Shown in pieces: positions 8,324 to 14,244 of a DNA stretch of 25,733 nt. How positions within the stretch are numbered: position 1 is the stretch's first letter; each line of letters opens with the position of its first letter. This DNA is from JANWYT01 sp046719465. GTDB taxonomy: Bacteria; Chloroflexota; Anaerolineae; Aggregatilineales; Phototrophicaceae. A program made the translations under genes and the position numbers. The notes under the pieces were generated by a model. That model worked only from the letters and a program-made list of their open reading frames with translations, was not told the DNA's origin and ran no database searches. The DNA lies in NCBI GenBank assembly GCA_046719465.1, contig JBDNCV010000046.1, positions 1 through 25,733 on the forward strand, given 5' to 3'.

Positions 8324-9022
8324 ATGGGAAAACTCGCACAGTTAGCTAGCATCACCAGCGCCTCGCTGGATTACTTTGTGTTTGTGCCGCCTACCGCAGC
8401 GATGAAAGCCGCGCGGATTTTGGTGCTGGCCAACTTGGGCTACGCCCCCGCGGCCGCGCCTGCCCTCAACTGGGGGACGCTGGCCGCCGTGCTGCGCGGG
8501 CTGCGCCGCGCCAGCCCACTGGGGCGGATTTTGATCGTAGATCGCCTCTGCCCTGCCAGCAGCGCGGAGGCGATCTTCCAGCGTATCGGCCTCACGGATG
8601 CGCTCGACCCTGAGATGCGCGTGGCCCCTGTGGACGCGCTGCTGCGCCGCGAGTACCCCGTCCCGCTCAAGTCGCCCGCATCCGCCAGCAGCTTCTCGCT
8701 GCCGGAGTACCTTAGCGAGTTTGACTGTGTGGTCTTGGTGGGCACGGCAGAGGCGACCGCGACCACGTTCAAAGGAAGCGTAAGCCTGTTAGAGCATCTG
8801 TTGGCGTGCGATGCGACGCTGCCCGCGCCAGACGATCCGCAGCGCTACCGCGACCTCTACCACACGGTCGCCCCGCATATTGACGCGGCGGTGCTGGAAG
8901 TGCGCGTCAGCCGTGATGAGACGCGCATCCTGACCGGCCCGTACTTGCCAGCGCTGGATGAGGCTGCCTGCCGCCTGCTCCAGCAGCCCGTGGCGGCGTA
9001 TCTCAAGGCGCTGCGTCCGTAG
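8324..9022 (+). CDS. Hypothetical protein, faintly DUF362-like
   Basis: 232 residues with no motif that I can assign confidently. After a short N-terminus it has MKAARILVLANLGYAP, then LRGLRRASPLGRILIVDRLC, then LPEYLSEFDCVVLVGTAEAT. This order (an 'obtain' strand, a numbered-ligand helix and an SLPEYL segment before a hydrophobic strand) loosely recalls DUF362 proteins, but the Cys-rich ferredoxin part and the catalytic-looking motifs are absent. It is soluble, with no signal peptide. The upstream sequence has no strong ribosome site, and a terminator-like hairpin sits 11 bases before ATG 8324. It is separated from the lysine leader region by about 270 bases with a repeat, so there is no evidence that it shares the lysine operon. 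Treat the function as unknown. Confidence 0.65.
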   Translation: MGKLAQLASITSASLDYFVFVPPTAAMKAARILVLANLGYAPAAAPALNWGTLAAVLRGLRRASPLGRILIVDRLCPASSAEAIFQRIGLTDALDPEMRVAPVDALLRREYPVPLKSPASASSFSLPEYLSEFDCVVLVGTAEATATTFKGSVSLLEHLLACDATLPAPDDPQRYRDLYHTVAPHIDAAVLEVRVSRDETRILTGPYLPALDEAACRLLQQPVAAYLKALRP

Positions 9023-9042
9023 GGACAAGGCCTGCCTTGTCC
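9023..9042. repeat. Palindrome directly after the 8324 gene stop
   Basis: GGACAAGG and CCTTGTCC pair perfectly around a CCTG loop, starting one base after the TAG stop. No T-run follows, so any role in termination would not be the intrinsic type. A related palindrome with different arms lies at 12876-12895. Confidence 0.6.
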
Positions 9043-9116
9043 GCGTGGGGTGTGACCTCGAAATCAAAATAGGTCGACCTCCCGCCGCAGGCCTGCCTTG
9101 TCCGCGTGGGGTGTGA
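9028..9116 (+). repeat. 28-base direct repeat pair
   Basis: The 28 bases at 9028-9055 (starting AGGCCTGCCTTGTCC, ending GGGGTGTGA) recur exactly at 9089-9116, 61 bases later. Only two copies are present. The first copy includes the 3' arm of the 9023 palindrome, while the second has lost the GGACAAGG arm. Between 9117 and 9296 I see no gene, RNA or other repeat. Confidence 0.7.
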
Positions 9117-9296
9117 AGGTAGTCGGAGAAAAAACATACGTTCCACAGGGAAAGCGTTCGCGTTACCCGCCACCCCATTCGGTAGAGAGTTGGCGCGCTA
9201 AGCCCCTATGCCCTACACCCCGCGCAATATCTTCATACAACACCTTGCACAAACGAACACCCAAAAATTGATACAACCTGCCTAACGATCAACCGC

Positions 9297-9325
9297 TTGC
9301 AGCGCACGCGCGCGGTCGCTATACT
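9297..9325 (+). promoter_or_regulatory. σ70-like promoter of the lysine leader/lysW operon
   Basis: TTGCAG (9297-9302) and TATACT (9320-9325) are separated by exactly 17 bases, matching a σ70-type -35/-10 pair. Transcription would start near 9331-9333, giving an untranslated leader of only about 20 bases before the first leader-peptide ATG. The prediction is from sequence only. Confidence 0.65.
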
Positions 9326-9351
9326 CTCAAGCGTTGTCAGGAGATACAACG

Positions 9352-9405
9352 ATGTTCAACTTTGTCGTCAGCAAGAAGGCCAAGAAGCACAACCCAACGC
9401 ACTAG
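9352..9405 (+). CDS. Lysine leader peptide 1 (17 aa)
   Basis: A 17-residue ORF, MFNFVVSKKAKKHNPTH, preceded by AGGAGA (9339-9344) with 7 bases to the ATG. Lys makes up four of 17 residues as two KK pairs, all AAG codons (9373-9378 and 9382-9387). It sits between a good promoter and an intrinsic terminator, ahead of lysine biosynthesis genes, so its likely role is to sense charged tRNA-Lys through ribosome stalling rather than to make a useful protein. The stop codon overlaps the first base of the antiterminator arm (9405). Known parallels are the trp, his and thr leader peptides; a leader-peptide control of Thermus lysine genes has, as I recall, also been reported. Confidence 0.85.
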   Translation: MFNFVVSKKAKKHNPTH

Positions 9406-9460
9406 TTCGGGTCGTTGCCGCTTGCAGACGCACACACAAGCCAACCACAACCGCCCGAAC
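9405..9460 (+). promoter_or_regulatory. Antiterminator hairpin of attenuator 1
   Basis: GTTCGGGTCGTTG (9405-9417) can pair with CAACCGCCCGAAC (9448-9460): 13 positions with one U-G wobble and one C-C mismatch. Inside it, GCTTG (9420-9424) can pair with CAAGC (9437-9441). The 3' arm is the 5' half of terminator 1, so both folds cannot coexist. A ribosome at the TAG (9403-9405) would cover the 5' arm; one stalled on Lys codons 9373-9387 would leave it free. Confidence 0.75.
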
Positions 9461-9478
9461 ATCGGGCGGTTTTTTGTT
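9451..9478 (+). terminator. Intrinsic terminator of attenuator 1
   Basis: CCGCCCGA (9451-9458) pairs perfectly with TCGGGCGG (9462-9469) around a 3-base loop, followed by TTTTTTGTT. It lies 45 bases after the leader 1 stop and upstream of leader 2, so it can stop transcription before any biosynthetic gene. Confidence 0.88.
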
Positions 9479-9493
9479 AAGCAGGGAAGCAAG

Positions 9494-9568
9494 ATGAACG
9501 TCATCGCCAGCATCAGCAAGAAGCAGAGCAAGAAGCGCCACGCCGCACGAGAGGTATCGTCTGGCTAG
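9494..9568 (+). CDS. Lysine leader peptide 2 (24 aa)
   Basis: A 24-residue ORF beginning MNVIASISKKQSKKRH and ending EVSSG. It has an AGGGA (9483-9487) ribosome site 6 bases before the ATG. Four AAG Lys codons in two pairs (9518-9523 and 9530-9535) are followed by Arg and His. The core SKK..KKRH mirrors SKKAKKH of leader 1, which suggests a duplicated module. It starts 15 bases after terminator 1, so it is translated only on transcripts that passed the first attenuator. The role as a lysyl-tRNA sensor is inferred from composition and placement. Confidence 0.83.
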   Translation: MNVIASISKKQSKKRHAAREVSSG

Positions 9569-9614
9569 TCTGTGCTGCCTGAGTTTGGGAAGCTGACCGC
9601 CGCCGGAGGATACC
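9553..9614 (+). promoter_or_regulatory. Antiterminator hairpin of attenuator 2
   Basis: GGTATCGTCTGGC (9553-9565), at the very end of leader ORF 2, can pair with GCCGGAGGATACC (9602-9614): 13 positions with one U-G wobble and one G-G mismatch. The 3' arm overlaps the 5' stem (9597-9606) and loop of terminator 2, so the folds are mutually exclusive. A ribosome on the TAG (9566-9568) hides the 5' arm; one stalled at Lys codons up to 9535 leaves it free. Confidence 0.72.
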
Positions 9615-9630
9615 GAGCGGCGGTTTTTTG
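9597..9630 (+). terminator. Intrinsic terminator of attenuator 2
   Basis: CCGCCGC (9597-9603) pairs with GCGGCGG (9617-9623), extended inward by CGG (9604-9606)/CCG (9613-9615) with one bulged A, then TTTTTTG. It lies 28 bases after the leader 2 stop and 52 bases before the lysW ATG. Confidence 0.88.
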
Positions 9631-9682
9631 TTGTTGTGAATGTGTTCACCCACCATCATCACTTTGAAGGAGACCAACGCTT

Positions 9683-9859
9683 ATGATCACCGCCACCGCC
9701 ACCTGTCCCGTCTGTGAAGCCGATGTGCGCCTGCCCGCCGACGTGATGGAGAACGAACTCGTCACGTGCCAAGACTGCGGCAGCGAGCTGGAAGTGCTGT
9801 CGCTTGATCCGGTACAGCTCGTTGAAGCGCCCGAGACCGAAGAAGACTGGGGAGAGTAA
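9683..9859 (+). CDS. lysW: LysW amino-group carrier protein
   Basis: A 58-residue acidic carrier protein of the α-aminoadipate lysine pathway. The side-chain carboxyl of its C-terminal Glu forms an isopeptide bond with the amino group of aminoadipate, protecting it through the next steps. An N-terminal zinc ribbon is made by CPVC (8-11) and CQDC (29-32), and the C-terminus is EDWGE, the diagnostic LysW tail. Thermus LysW is slightly shorter (54). ATG 9683 has AAGGAGA (9667-9673) at 9 bases. It is the first structural gene after the tandem attenuators and lies 5 bases before lysX. No Lys occurs in the protein. Confidence 0.95.
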   Translation: MITATATCPVCEADVRLPADVMENELVTCQDCGSELEVLSLDPVQLVEAPETEEDWGE

Positions 9860-9864
9860 GCCGT

Positions 9865-10746
9865 ATGCCGCGCGTCGCCGTCCTCGTCACCCACATTCGC
9901 CCTGAAGAAAAGCTGCTCATCGCCGAGCTGCAAGCGCTGGGCGTGCAGCCTGACATCATCCTTGACCGCGATTTCAACGTTGACCTGACCGGCACATCTG
10001 ACCAACTCGCGCCGTCTGGCCTGCCGTGGAGCGCCTATGATGTGGTGTTGGAGCGCTGCGTCAGCACCAGCCGCGGCACGTATGCGCTGGCCATCCTCAA
10101 CGCATGGGGCATCCGCACCGTCAACACCTTCCACACCGCGCGCCTGTGCGAGAACAAGCTGCTCACCACGCTGGCGCTGGCACAAGCGGGGATTCCACAG
10201 CCTGCGGCGCGCGTGGCCTTTACGCCGGAGGCTGCGCTCGACGCGCTCGACATGCTGACGTACCCCGCGGTGTTGAAGCCCGTCACCGGCAGCTGGGGGC
10301 GGCTGCTGGCGCGCGTGGCTGACCGTGACAGCGCCGAGGCGATCATCGAACACCGCCAGACGTTGGGCAGCTACGAGCAGCACATCTACTACGCGCAGGA
10401 GTATGTCCAGAAGCCGCAGCGCGACATCCGCGCGTTCGTCGTCGGCGAGCGCACGATCTGCGCGATTTACCGCACCTCCCCCCATTGGATCACCAACACG
10501 GCGCGCGGCGGTGTGGCCAGCAACTGCCCCGTGACCCCCGAGCTAGACGCGCTGTGCGTGCGCGCGGCGCAGGCCGTGGGCGGCGGCGTGCTGGCGCTGG
10601 ATGTGTTCGAAGACCCCGAGCGCGGCCTGCTGGTGAACGAGATCAACCACACGATGGAGTTTCGCAACAGCAGCGCCCCCACCGGCGTGAACATCGCCGC
10701 TGAGGTGGCCCGCTACGTGCTGGAGCAGGTGGGGGTGACCGCATGA
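9865..10746 (+). CDS. lysX: LysW--aminoadipate ligase (ATP-grasp)
   Basis: ATP-grasp ligase that joins 2-aminoadipate to the C-terminal Glu of LysW. 293 residues, as expected for LysX. Visible parts are an N-terminal pre-ATP-grasp region, the ARLCENKLLTTLALAQAGIP helix common to RimK-type ligases, the ATP-binding AVLKPVTGSWGRLLARV strand-loop, YAQEYVQKPQRDIRAFVVG, TARGGVASNCP, and the metal-binding end ERGLLVNEINHTMEFRNSSA. The HTMEFRN stretch fits the LysX group rather than the ArgX variants, and the surrounding genes agree. ATG 9865 follows the lysW stop by 5 bases, and its stop overlaps lysY as ATGA, indicating translational coupling. Confidence 0.95.
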   Translation: MPRVAVLVTHIRPEEKLLIAELQALGVQPDIILDRDFNVDLTGTSDQLAPSGLPWSAYDVVLERCVSTSRGTYALAILNAWGIRTVNTFHTARLCENKLLTTLALAQAGIPQPAARVAFTPEAALDALDMLTYPAVLKPVTGSWGRLLARVADRDSAEAIIEHRQTLGSYEQHIYYAQEYVQKPQRDIRAFVVGERTICAIYRTSPHWITNTARGGVASNCPVTPELDALCVRAAQAVGGGVLALDVFEDPERGLLVNEINHTMEFRNSSAPTGVNIAAEVARYVLEQVGVTA

Positions 10747-11771
10747 CGATCACCGTTGGCATCGTTGGCGGCAGCGGCTACACGGGCGGCGAGCTGCTGC
10801 GGTTGTTGTACAACCATCCCCACGTGACGGTGACCCAAGTCACCAGCCGCGAGCACGCCGGTCATTACGTCTACAGCGTGCATCCCCACCTGCGGAGCGC
10901 GACCACGCTGCAATTCATCCACCCCGACGCGCTCCAGCCGTGCGACCTGCTGTTCTTGTGCCTGCCCCACGGCACAGCAGCCCGCAGCATCGAGCGCTAC
11001 GCCGCCCTCGCCCCGCGCTTGATCGACCTCTCCGCCGATTTCCGCCTGAGCGACCCCGCCAGCTACGAACGCTGGTACGGTGAGCCGCACCCTGCGCCGG
11101 AGTGGCTCGGGCGTTTCGTCTATGGCCTGCCTGAGATCAACCGCGAGGCGCTGCGCGGGGCATGCTATGCCAGCGGGGTAGGCTGCAACGCGACGGCGGT
11201 CAACTTGGCGCTGCTGCCGCTGGCGCGCGCGGGCGTGCTGGCGCAGGCCGCCATTGAGATCAAAGTGGGCAGCAGCGAGGGCGGCAACCAAGCCAACGAC
11301 GGCAGTCATCACCCGATTCGCAGCGGCGCGGTGCGCGTCTACAAACCCACCCAGCACCGCCACAGCGCTGAGGTGGCGCTGATCTTGGGCGAATCGGCGC
11401 GCGTGCACTTTGCCGTAACCGCGATTGAGATGGTGCGCGGCGTGCACCTCACCGGCCACGTCTACTTCAACGCGCCGCTGCAAGAGAAAGACTTGTGGCG
11501 CATCTATCGGCAGGCCTACAAAGCCGAGCCGTTCGTGCGGATCGTGGCCAACAAGACCGGCCTGCACCGCCTCCCAGAGCCGCGCATCGTCGCAGGGACG
11601 AACTACTGTGACGTGGGCTTTGAAGTGGACGCGGACGGCACACACGCTGTGATCGTGGCCGCGCTGGACAACTTGGGCAAAGGGGCGGCGGGCAGCGCCG
11701 TCCAGTGCATGAATGTGATGCTGGGCTTTGATGAGACGACCAACCTAACCTTCTGTGGAGTGTACCCATGA
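10743..11771 (+). CDS. lysY: LysW-aminoadipate semialdehyde-forming reductase
   Basis: NADPH-dependent reductase of LysW-aminoadipyl-phosphate, homologous to ArgC. 342 residues. The N-terminal Rossmann motif GIVGGSGYTGGELLRLL (6-22) is followed by HPHL, LCLPHGTAA, LIDLSADFRL and the catalytic SGVGCNATA with Cys148. The GCNAT form, in place of GCYPT of ArgC, is the version I associate with LysY. The later SSEGGNQANDGSHHPIRSG and VRGVHLTGHV segments are the substrate domain. It overlaps lysX (ATGA 10743-10746) and lysZ (ATGA 11768-11771). Confidence 0.94.
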   Translation: MTITVGIVGGSGYTGGELLRLLYNHPHVTVTQVTSREHAGHYVYSVHPHLRSATTLQFIHPDALQPCDLLFLCLPHGTAARSIERYAALAPRLIDLSADFRLSDPASYERWYGEPHPAPEWLGRFVYGLPEINREALRGACYASGVGCNATAVNLALLPLARAGVLAQAAIEIKVGSSEGGNQANDGSHHPIRSGAVRVYKPTQHRHSAEVALILGESARVHFAVTAIEMVRGVHLTGHVYFNAPLQEKDLWRIYRQAYKAEPFVRIVANKTGLHRLPEPRIVAGTNYCDVGFEVDADGTHAVIVAALDNLGKGAAGSAVQCMNVMLGFDETTNLTFCGVYP

Positions 11772-12622
11772 CCAACGTAATCGCTGATGTTGTATCCATA
11801 AACCGCTTTGCAGACATGGCAGGCTATGCCCCTACAGAGGTGTTGGTGGTGAAGATCGGCGGCGGGGCGGGCGTTGACCTTGCGGGCTGCCTTGCCGACC
11901 TCGCGCAGATTGCCCGCCAGCGCCCCGTCGTGATCGTCCACGGGGTGAGCGACACGATGAACCGCTTATGCGCCGAGCGCGGCGTGCCCGTCCGCACGTT
12001 GACCTCGCCCAGCGGCCACGAAAGCCGCTACACCGACCCCGCCACGCGCGATCTGTTCGTGGAGGCAACGGGGATCGTCGGCGCGCAGATCGTGCGTGAG
12101 CTGGCAGCGCATGGCGTGCCCGCGGCTGTGGTGCGCGGGGCCGTCCACGGGGAGCGCAAGGCTGCCATCCGCGCGGTGGTCAACGGGCGCGTGGTCATCA
12201 TCCGCGACGACTACAGCGGCACGATCACCCACATTGACGCTGCGCCAATCCGCGAGGCGCTCGCGCAGGGGCTGGTTCCTGTGATTGCGCCGCTGGCCAC
12301 CTCACCTGATGGGTGGCTGAACGTGGACGGCGACCGCGCCAGCGCCAGCATCGCGGCGGCGCTGGGGGCAGCCGACCTGCTCATCTTGAGCAACGTGCGC
12401 GGCCTCTACCGCCGCTACCCTGACGAGAGCAGCTTGATCGCCCATGTGCCCGCCCAGCAGATCGAGACCGCGCTGGAGGCCGCGCAAGGCCGCATGAAAC
12501 GCAAGGTGCTGGGGGCGCAGGAAGCGCTGCGCGGCGGCGTGCGGCGCGTCATCATCGCCGATGGCCGGGCGCGCCAGCCAGTTAGCGCTGCCCTCAATGG
12601 CGCTGGCACAACGTTTTGTTAG
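11768..12622 (+). CDS. lysZ: LysW-aminoadipate 6-kinase
   Basis: Amino-acid kinase that phosphorylates LysW-bound aminoadipate, homologous to ArgB. 284 residues. The glycine loop EVLVVKIGGGAGVD sits after a ~22-residue N-terminal extension, followed by PVVIVHGVSDTMNRL, the VPVIAPLATSPDGWLNVDGD nucleotide-binding part, ASIAAALGAADLLILSNVRG, and a kinase C-terminus with GRMKRKVLGAQEALRGGVRR. The extension is unusual: the family commonly begins close to the VVKIGGG strand, so a downstream start is possible, but ATG 11768 is coupled to lysY by an ATGA overlap. After lysZ the operon is interrupted by 305 bases holding a repeat element. Confidence 0.93.
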   Translation: MTNVIADVVSINRFADMAGYAPTEVLVVKIGGGAGVDLAGCLADLAQIARQRPVVIVHGVSDTMNRLCAERGVPVRTLTSPSGHESRYTDPATRDLFVEATGIVGAQIVRELAAHGVPAAVVRGAVHGERKAAIRAVVNGRVVIIRDDYSGTITHIDAAPIREALAQGLVPVIAPLATSPDGWLNVDGDRASASIAAALGAADLLILSNVRGLYRRYPDESSLIAHVPAQQIETALEAAQGRMKRKVLGAQEALRGGVRRVIIADGRARQPVSAALNGAGTTFC

Positions 12623-12680
12623 GGGTGGGGCGCACCATAGTTGGATGCTTTATCGCTTGTGGACACAGCAGGCCTACGGG

Positions 12681-12850
12681 GAGTGTCTAAGGTCGCAGTG
12701 ATGCGCCATCTCGTCTTGTTCGGTTGGCGTTACAAGGCCTCATCCCCCAACCCCCTTCTCCCACTAAAGAAGGGGGCAAAAGTCCCCTCTCTGCGGGAGA
12801 GGGGATTTAGGGGTGAGGCCTCATCACCATCTGTTTAGGTTTAGACACTC
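12681..12850. repeat. MITE-like element A
   Basis: A 170-base segment bounded by the perfect inverted termini GAGTGTCTAA (12681-12690) and TTAGACACTC (12841-12850). Its core (12735-12821) is a long imperfect hairpin from AGGCCTCATCCCC to GGGGTGAGGCCT, with CCCCCTTCTCCC/AGAAGGGGG and CCCCTCTC/GAGAGGGG sub-stems. No transposase or convincing ORF lies inside. It occupies most of the 305-base gap between lysZ and lysJ. Confidence 0.6.
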
Positions 12851-12859
12851 TCGGCCTAC

Positions 12860-12895
12860 GGACACAGCAGGCCTCGGACACAGCAGGCTGTGTCC
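12860..12895. repeat. GGACACAGCAGG repeats with palindrome
   Basis: GGACACAGCAGG occurs at 12661, 12860 and 12876. The last copy is part of a perfect hairpin with arms GGACACAGC (12876-12884) and GCTGTGTCC (12887-12895). The copies flank element A on both sides. No T-run follows. Confidence 0.6.
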
Positions 12896-12927
12896 CTACT
12901 TTGTAAAGGTTTGATTGAGTTAAGCTT

Positions 12928-14109
12928 ATGCTTTCAACTATCACAGACATTCGCGTTGTTGAAGATCAGCATACCTCAGGGGCGTATGCCAAGCGCCCGC
13001 TGACAATTGTGCGCGGGGAGGGCTGCACGCTCTACGACGATACAGGCCGCGCCTATCTCGACCTCGGCAGCGGGATCGGCGTGGCGCTGCTGGGGCACGG
13101 TCATCCGGCTGTCGCGCAGGCCGTCGCGCAGCAGGCGCAGACCCTCATCACCTGCCCTGAGGCGTTCTACAACGACCGCCGCGCAGAGCTGTACGCCGTG
13201 CTGAGCGGCCTGCTGCCTGCGGAGATGGGGCGCTTCTTCCTCTGCAACAGCGGGACGGAGGCGGTCGAGGCGGCGCTCAAGATCGCGCGCTTGCTGACGG
13301 GGCGGCGTGGGATCGTCAGCCTCAAGCGCGGCTTCCACGGGCGCACGCTGGGGGCGCTCGCCACCACGTGGAACCCACAGTACCGCGAGCCGTTCGACGG
13401 TTGGGTTCCTGAGAGCCAATTTGCCAGCGCCAACGACCTTGAGAGCGCCGCCGCGCTCATCACCGAGGACACGGCGGCGGTGTTCGTCGAGGCGGTGCAG
13501 GGCGAGGGGGGGATCTACCCGCTGGACGCGGACTATCTGCGCGGCTTACGACAGCTCTGCACGGAGCGGGGCGCGCTGCTGATCGCCGATGAGATTCAAG
13601 CGGGCTTGGGGCGGACGGGGCGCTGGTTTGCCTTCGAACATGCTGAGATCGTCCCCGATATGGTGACGCTCGGCAAGGGCATGGCGGGCGGCCTGCCGAT
13701 GGGCGCGGTGGCGTGGCGCACGTCCTTAGGCCAGATCGAGAGCGGCGTGCACGGCAGCACCTTCGGCGGCAACCCGCTGAGCTGCGCCGCTGCGATTGCT
13801 GCGCTCCACGCCCTGCGCGAACTCGACGCGCCCGCTCGCAGCGCGGAATTGGGCGCGTGGCTGCTGGGGGAACTGCGCGCGCGCCGTCTGCCCGCCGTGC
13901 GCGAGGTGCGCGGGCTGGGGCTGATGATCGGCCTTGAGCTGCGCGGGCGCGTGACGCCGGTGCTGCAAGCCTTACAAGCGCGCGGCATCATCGCCATCCC
14001 CGCGGGCAAGACGACGCTGCGCCTGCTGCCGCCGCTCATCATCACCCAAGAGCAGCTCGCGCAGGCGTTACAAGCGTTGGAAGAGGTGGTTGGTGCGCTT
14101 CATCCTTAG
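12928..14109 (+). CDS. lysJ: LysW-γ-L-lysine aminotransferase
   Basis: Class-III PLP-dependent aminotransferase that converts LysW-aminoadipate semialdehyde to LysW-γ-lysine. It is homologous to acetylornithine aminotransferase ArgD. 393 residues. LDLGSGIGVALLGHGHP (45-60), FFLCNSGTEAVEAALKIAR (103-121), SLKRGFHGRTLGALATT, VEAVQGEGGIYP, LIADEIQAGLGRTG with Asp221, and VTLGKGMAGG with the Schiff-base Lys250 are all present. It begins 305 bases after lysZ, with no strong ribosome site in front of ATG 12928. It could therefore have its own promoter or depend on read-through across the repeat element. Assignment as LysJ over ArgD rests on the neighbourhood. Confidence 0.9.
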   Translation: MLSTITDIRVVEDQHTSGAYAKRPLTIVRGEGCTLYDDTGRAYLDLGSGIGVALLGHGHPAVAQAVAQQAQTLITCPEAFYNDRRAELYAVLSGLLPAEMGRFFLCNSGTEAVEAALKIARLLTGRRGIVSLKRGFHGRTLGALATTWNPQYREPFDGWVPESQFASANDLESAAALITEDTAAVFVEAVQGEGGIYPLDADYLRGLRQLCTERGALLIADEIQAGLGRTGRWFAFEHAEIVPDMVTLGKGMAGGLPMGAVAWRTSLGQIESGVHGSTFGGNPLSCAAAIAALHALRELDAPARSAELGAWLLGELRARRLPAVREVRGLGLMIGLELRGRVTPVLQALQARGIIAIPAGKTTLRLLPPLIITQEQLAQALQALEEVVGALHP

Positions 14110-14110
14110 G

Positions 14111-14197
14111 GGCCTCATCCCCCAACCCCCTTCTCCCAGCAGAGAAAGGGGGGCAAAGTCCCCTCTCCGCCGAGAGAGAGGATTTAGGGGTGAGGCC
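14111..14197. repeat. Polypyrimidine hairpin repeat, lysJ-lysK gap
   Basis: Second copy of the core hairpin found in element A: GGCCTCATCCCCCAACCCCC at the left end, AGGGGTGAGGCC at the right, with CCCCTCTCC and GAGAGAGAGG between. It starts right after the lysJ stop (14107-14109) and lacks the GAGTGTCTAA termini. It fills most of the intergenic space before lysK. Confidence 0.65.
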
Positions 14198-14244
14198 GTC
14201 TTTGCCACTGTTGATTGGTCGCTTTTTTTAGTGAAAGAACCCAC

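Noticed and set aside
9028..9116. Start of a CRISPR array
   Set aside because: Only two 28-base repeats with one 33-base spacer, adjacent to a palindrome; no cas genes or further units.
9117..9296. A tRNA-like segment (GGTAGAG near 9180)
   Set aside because: No acceptor stem, anticodon arm or T-loop could be paired around it.
9326..9682. A lysine riboswitch (L-box) ahead of lysW
   Set aside because: The space between promoter and lysW is accounted for by two short ORFs and two terminators; no large multi-helix L-box core is visible.
9865..12622. Arginine rather than lysine pathway (ArgX/ArgC/ArgB reading)
   Set aside because: LysW tail, GCNAT motif, homocitrate synthase downstream and Lys-rich leaders all favour lysine. 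Dual use cannot be excluded from sequence.
12641..12838. 65-codon ORF between lysZ and lysJ
   Set aside because: It is made of the polypyrimidine hairpin repeat and has no ribosome site.
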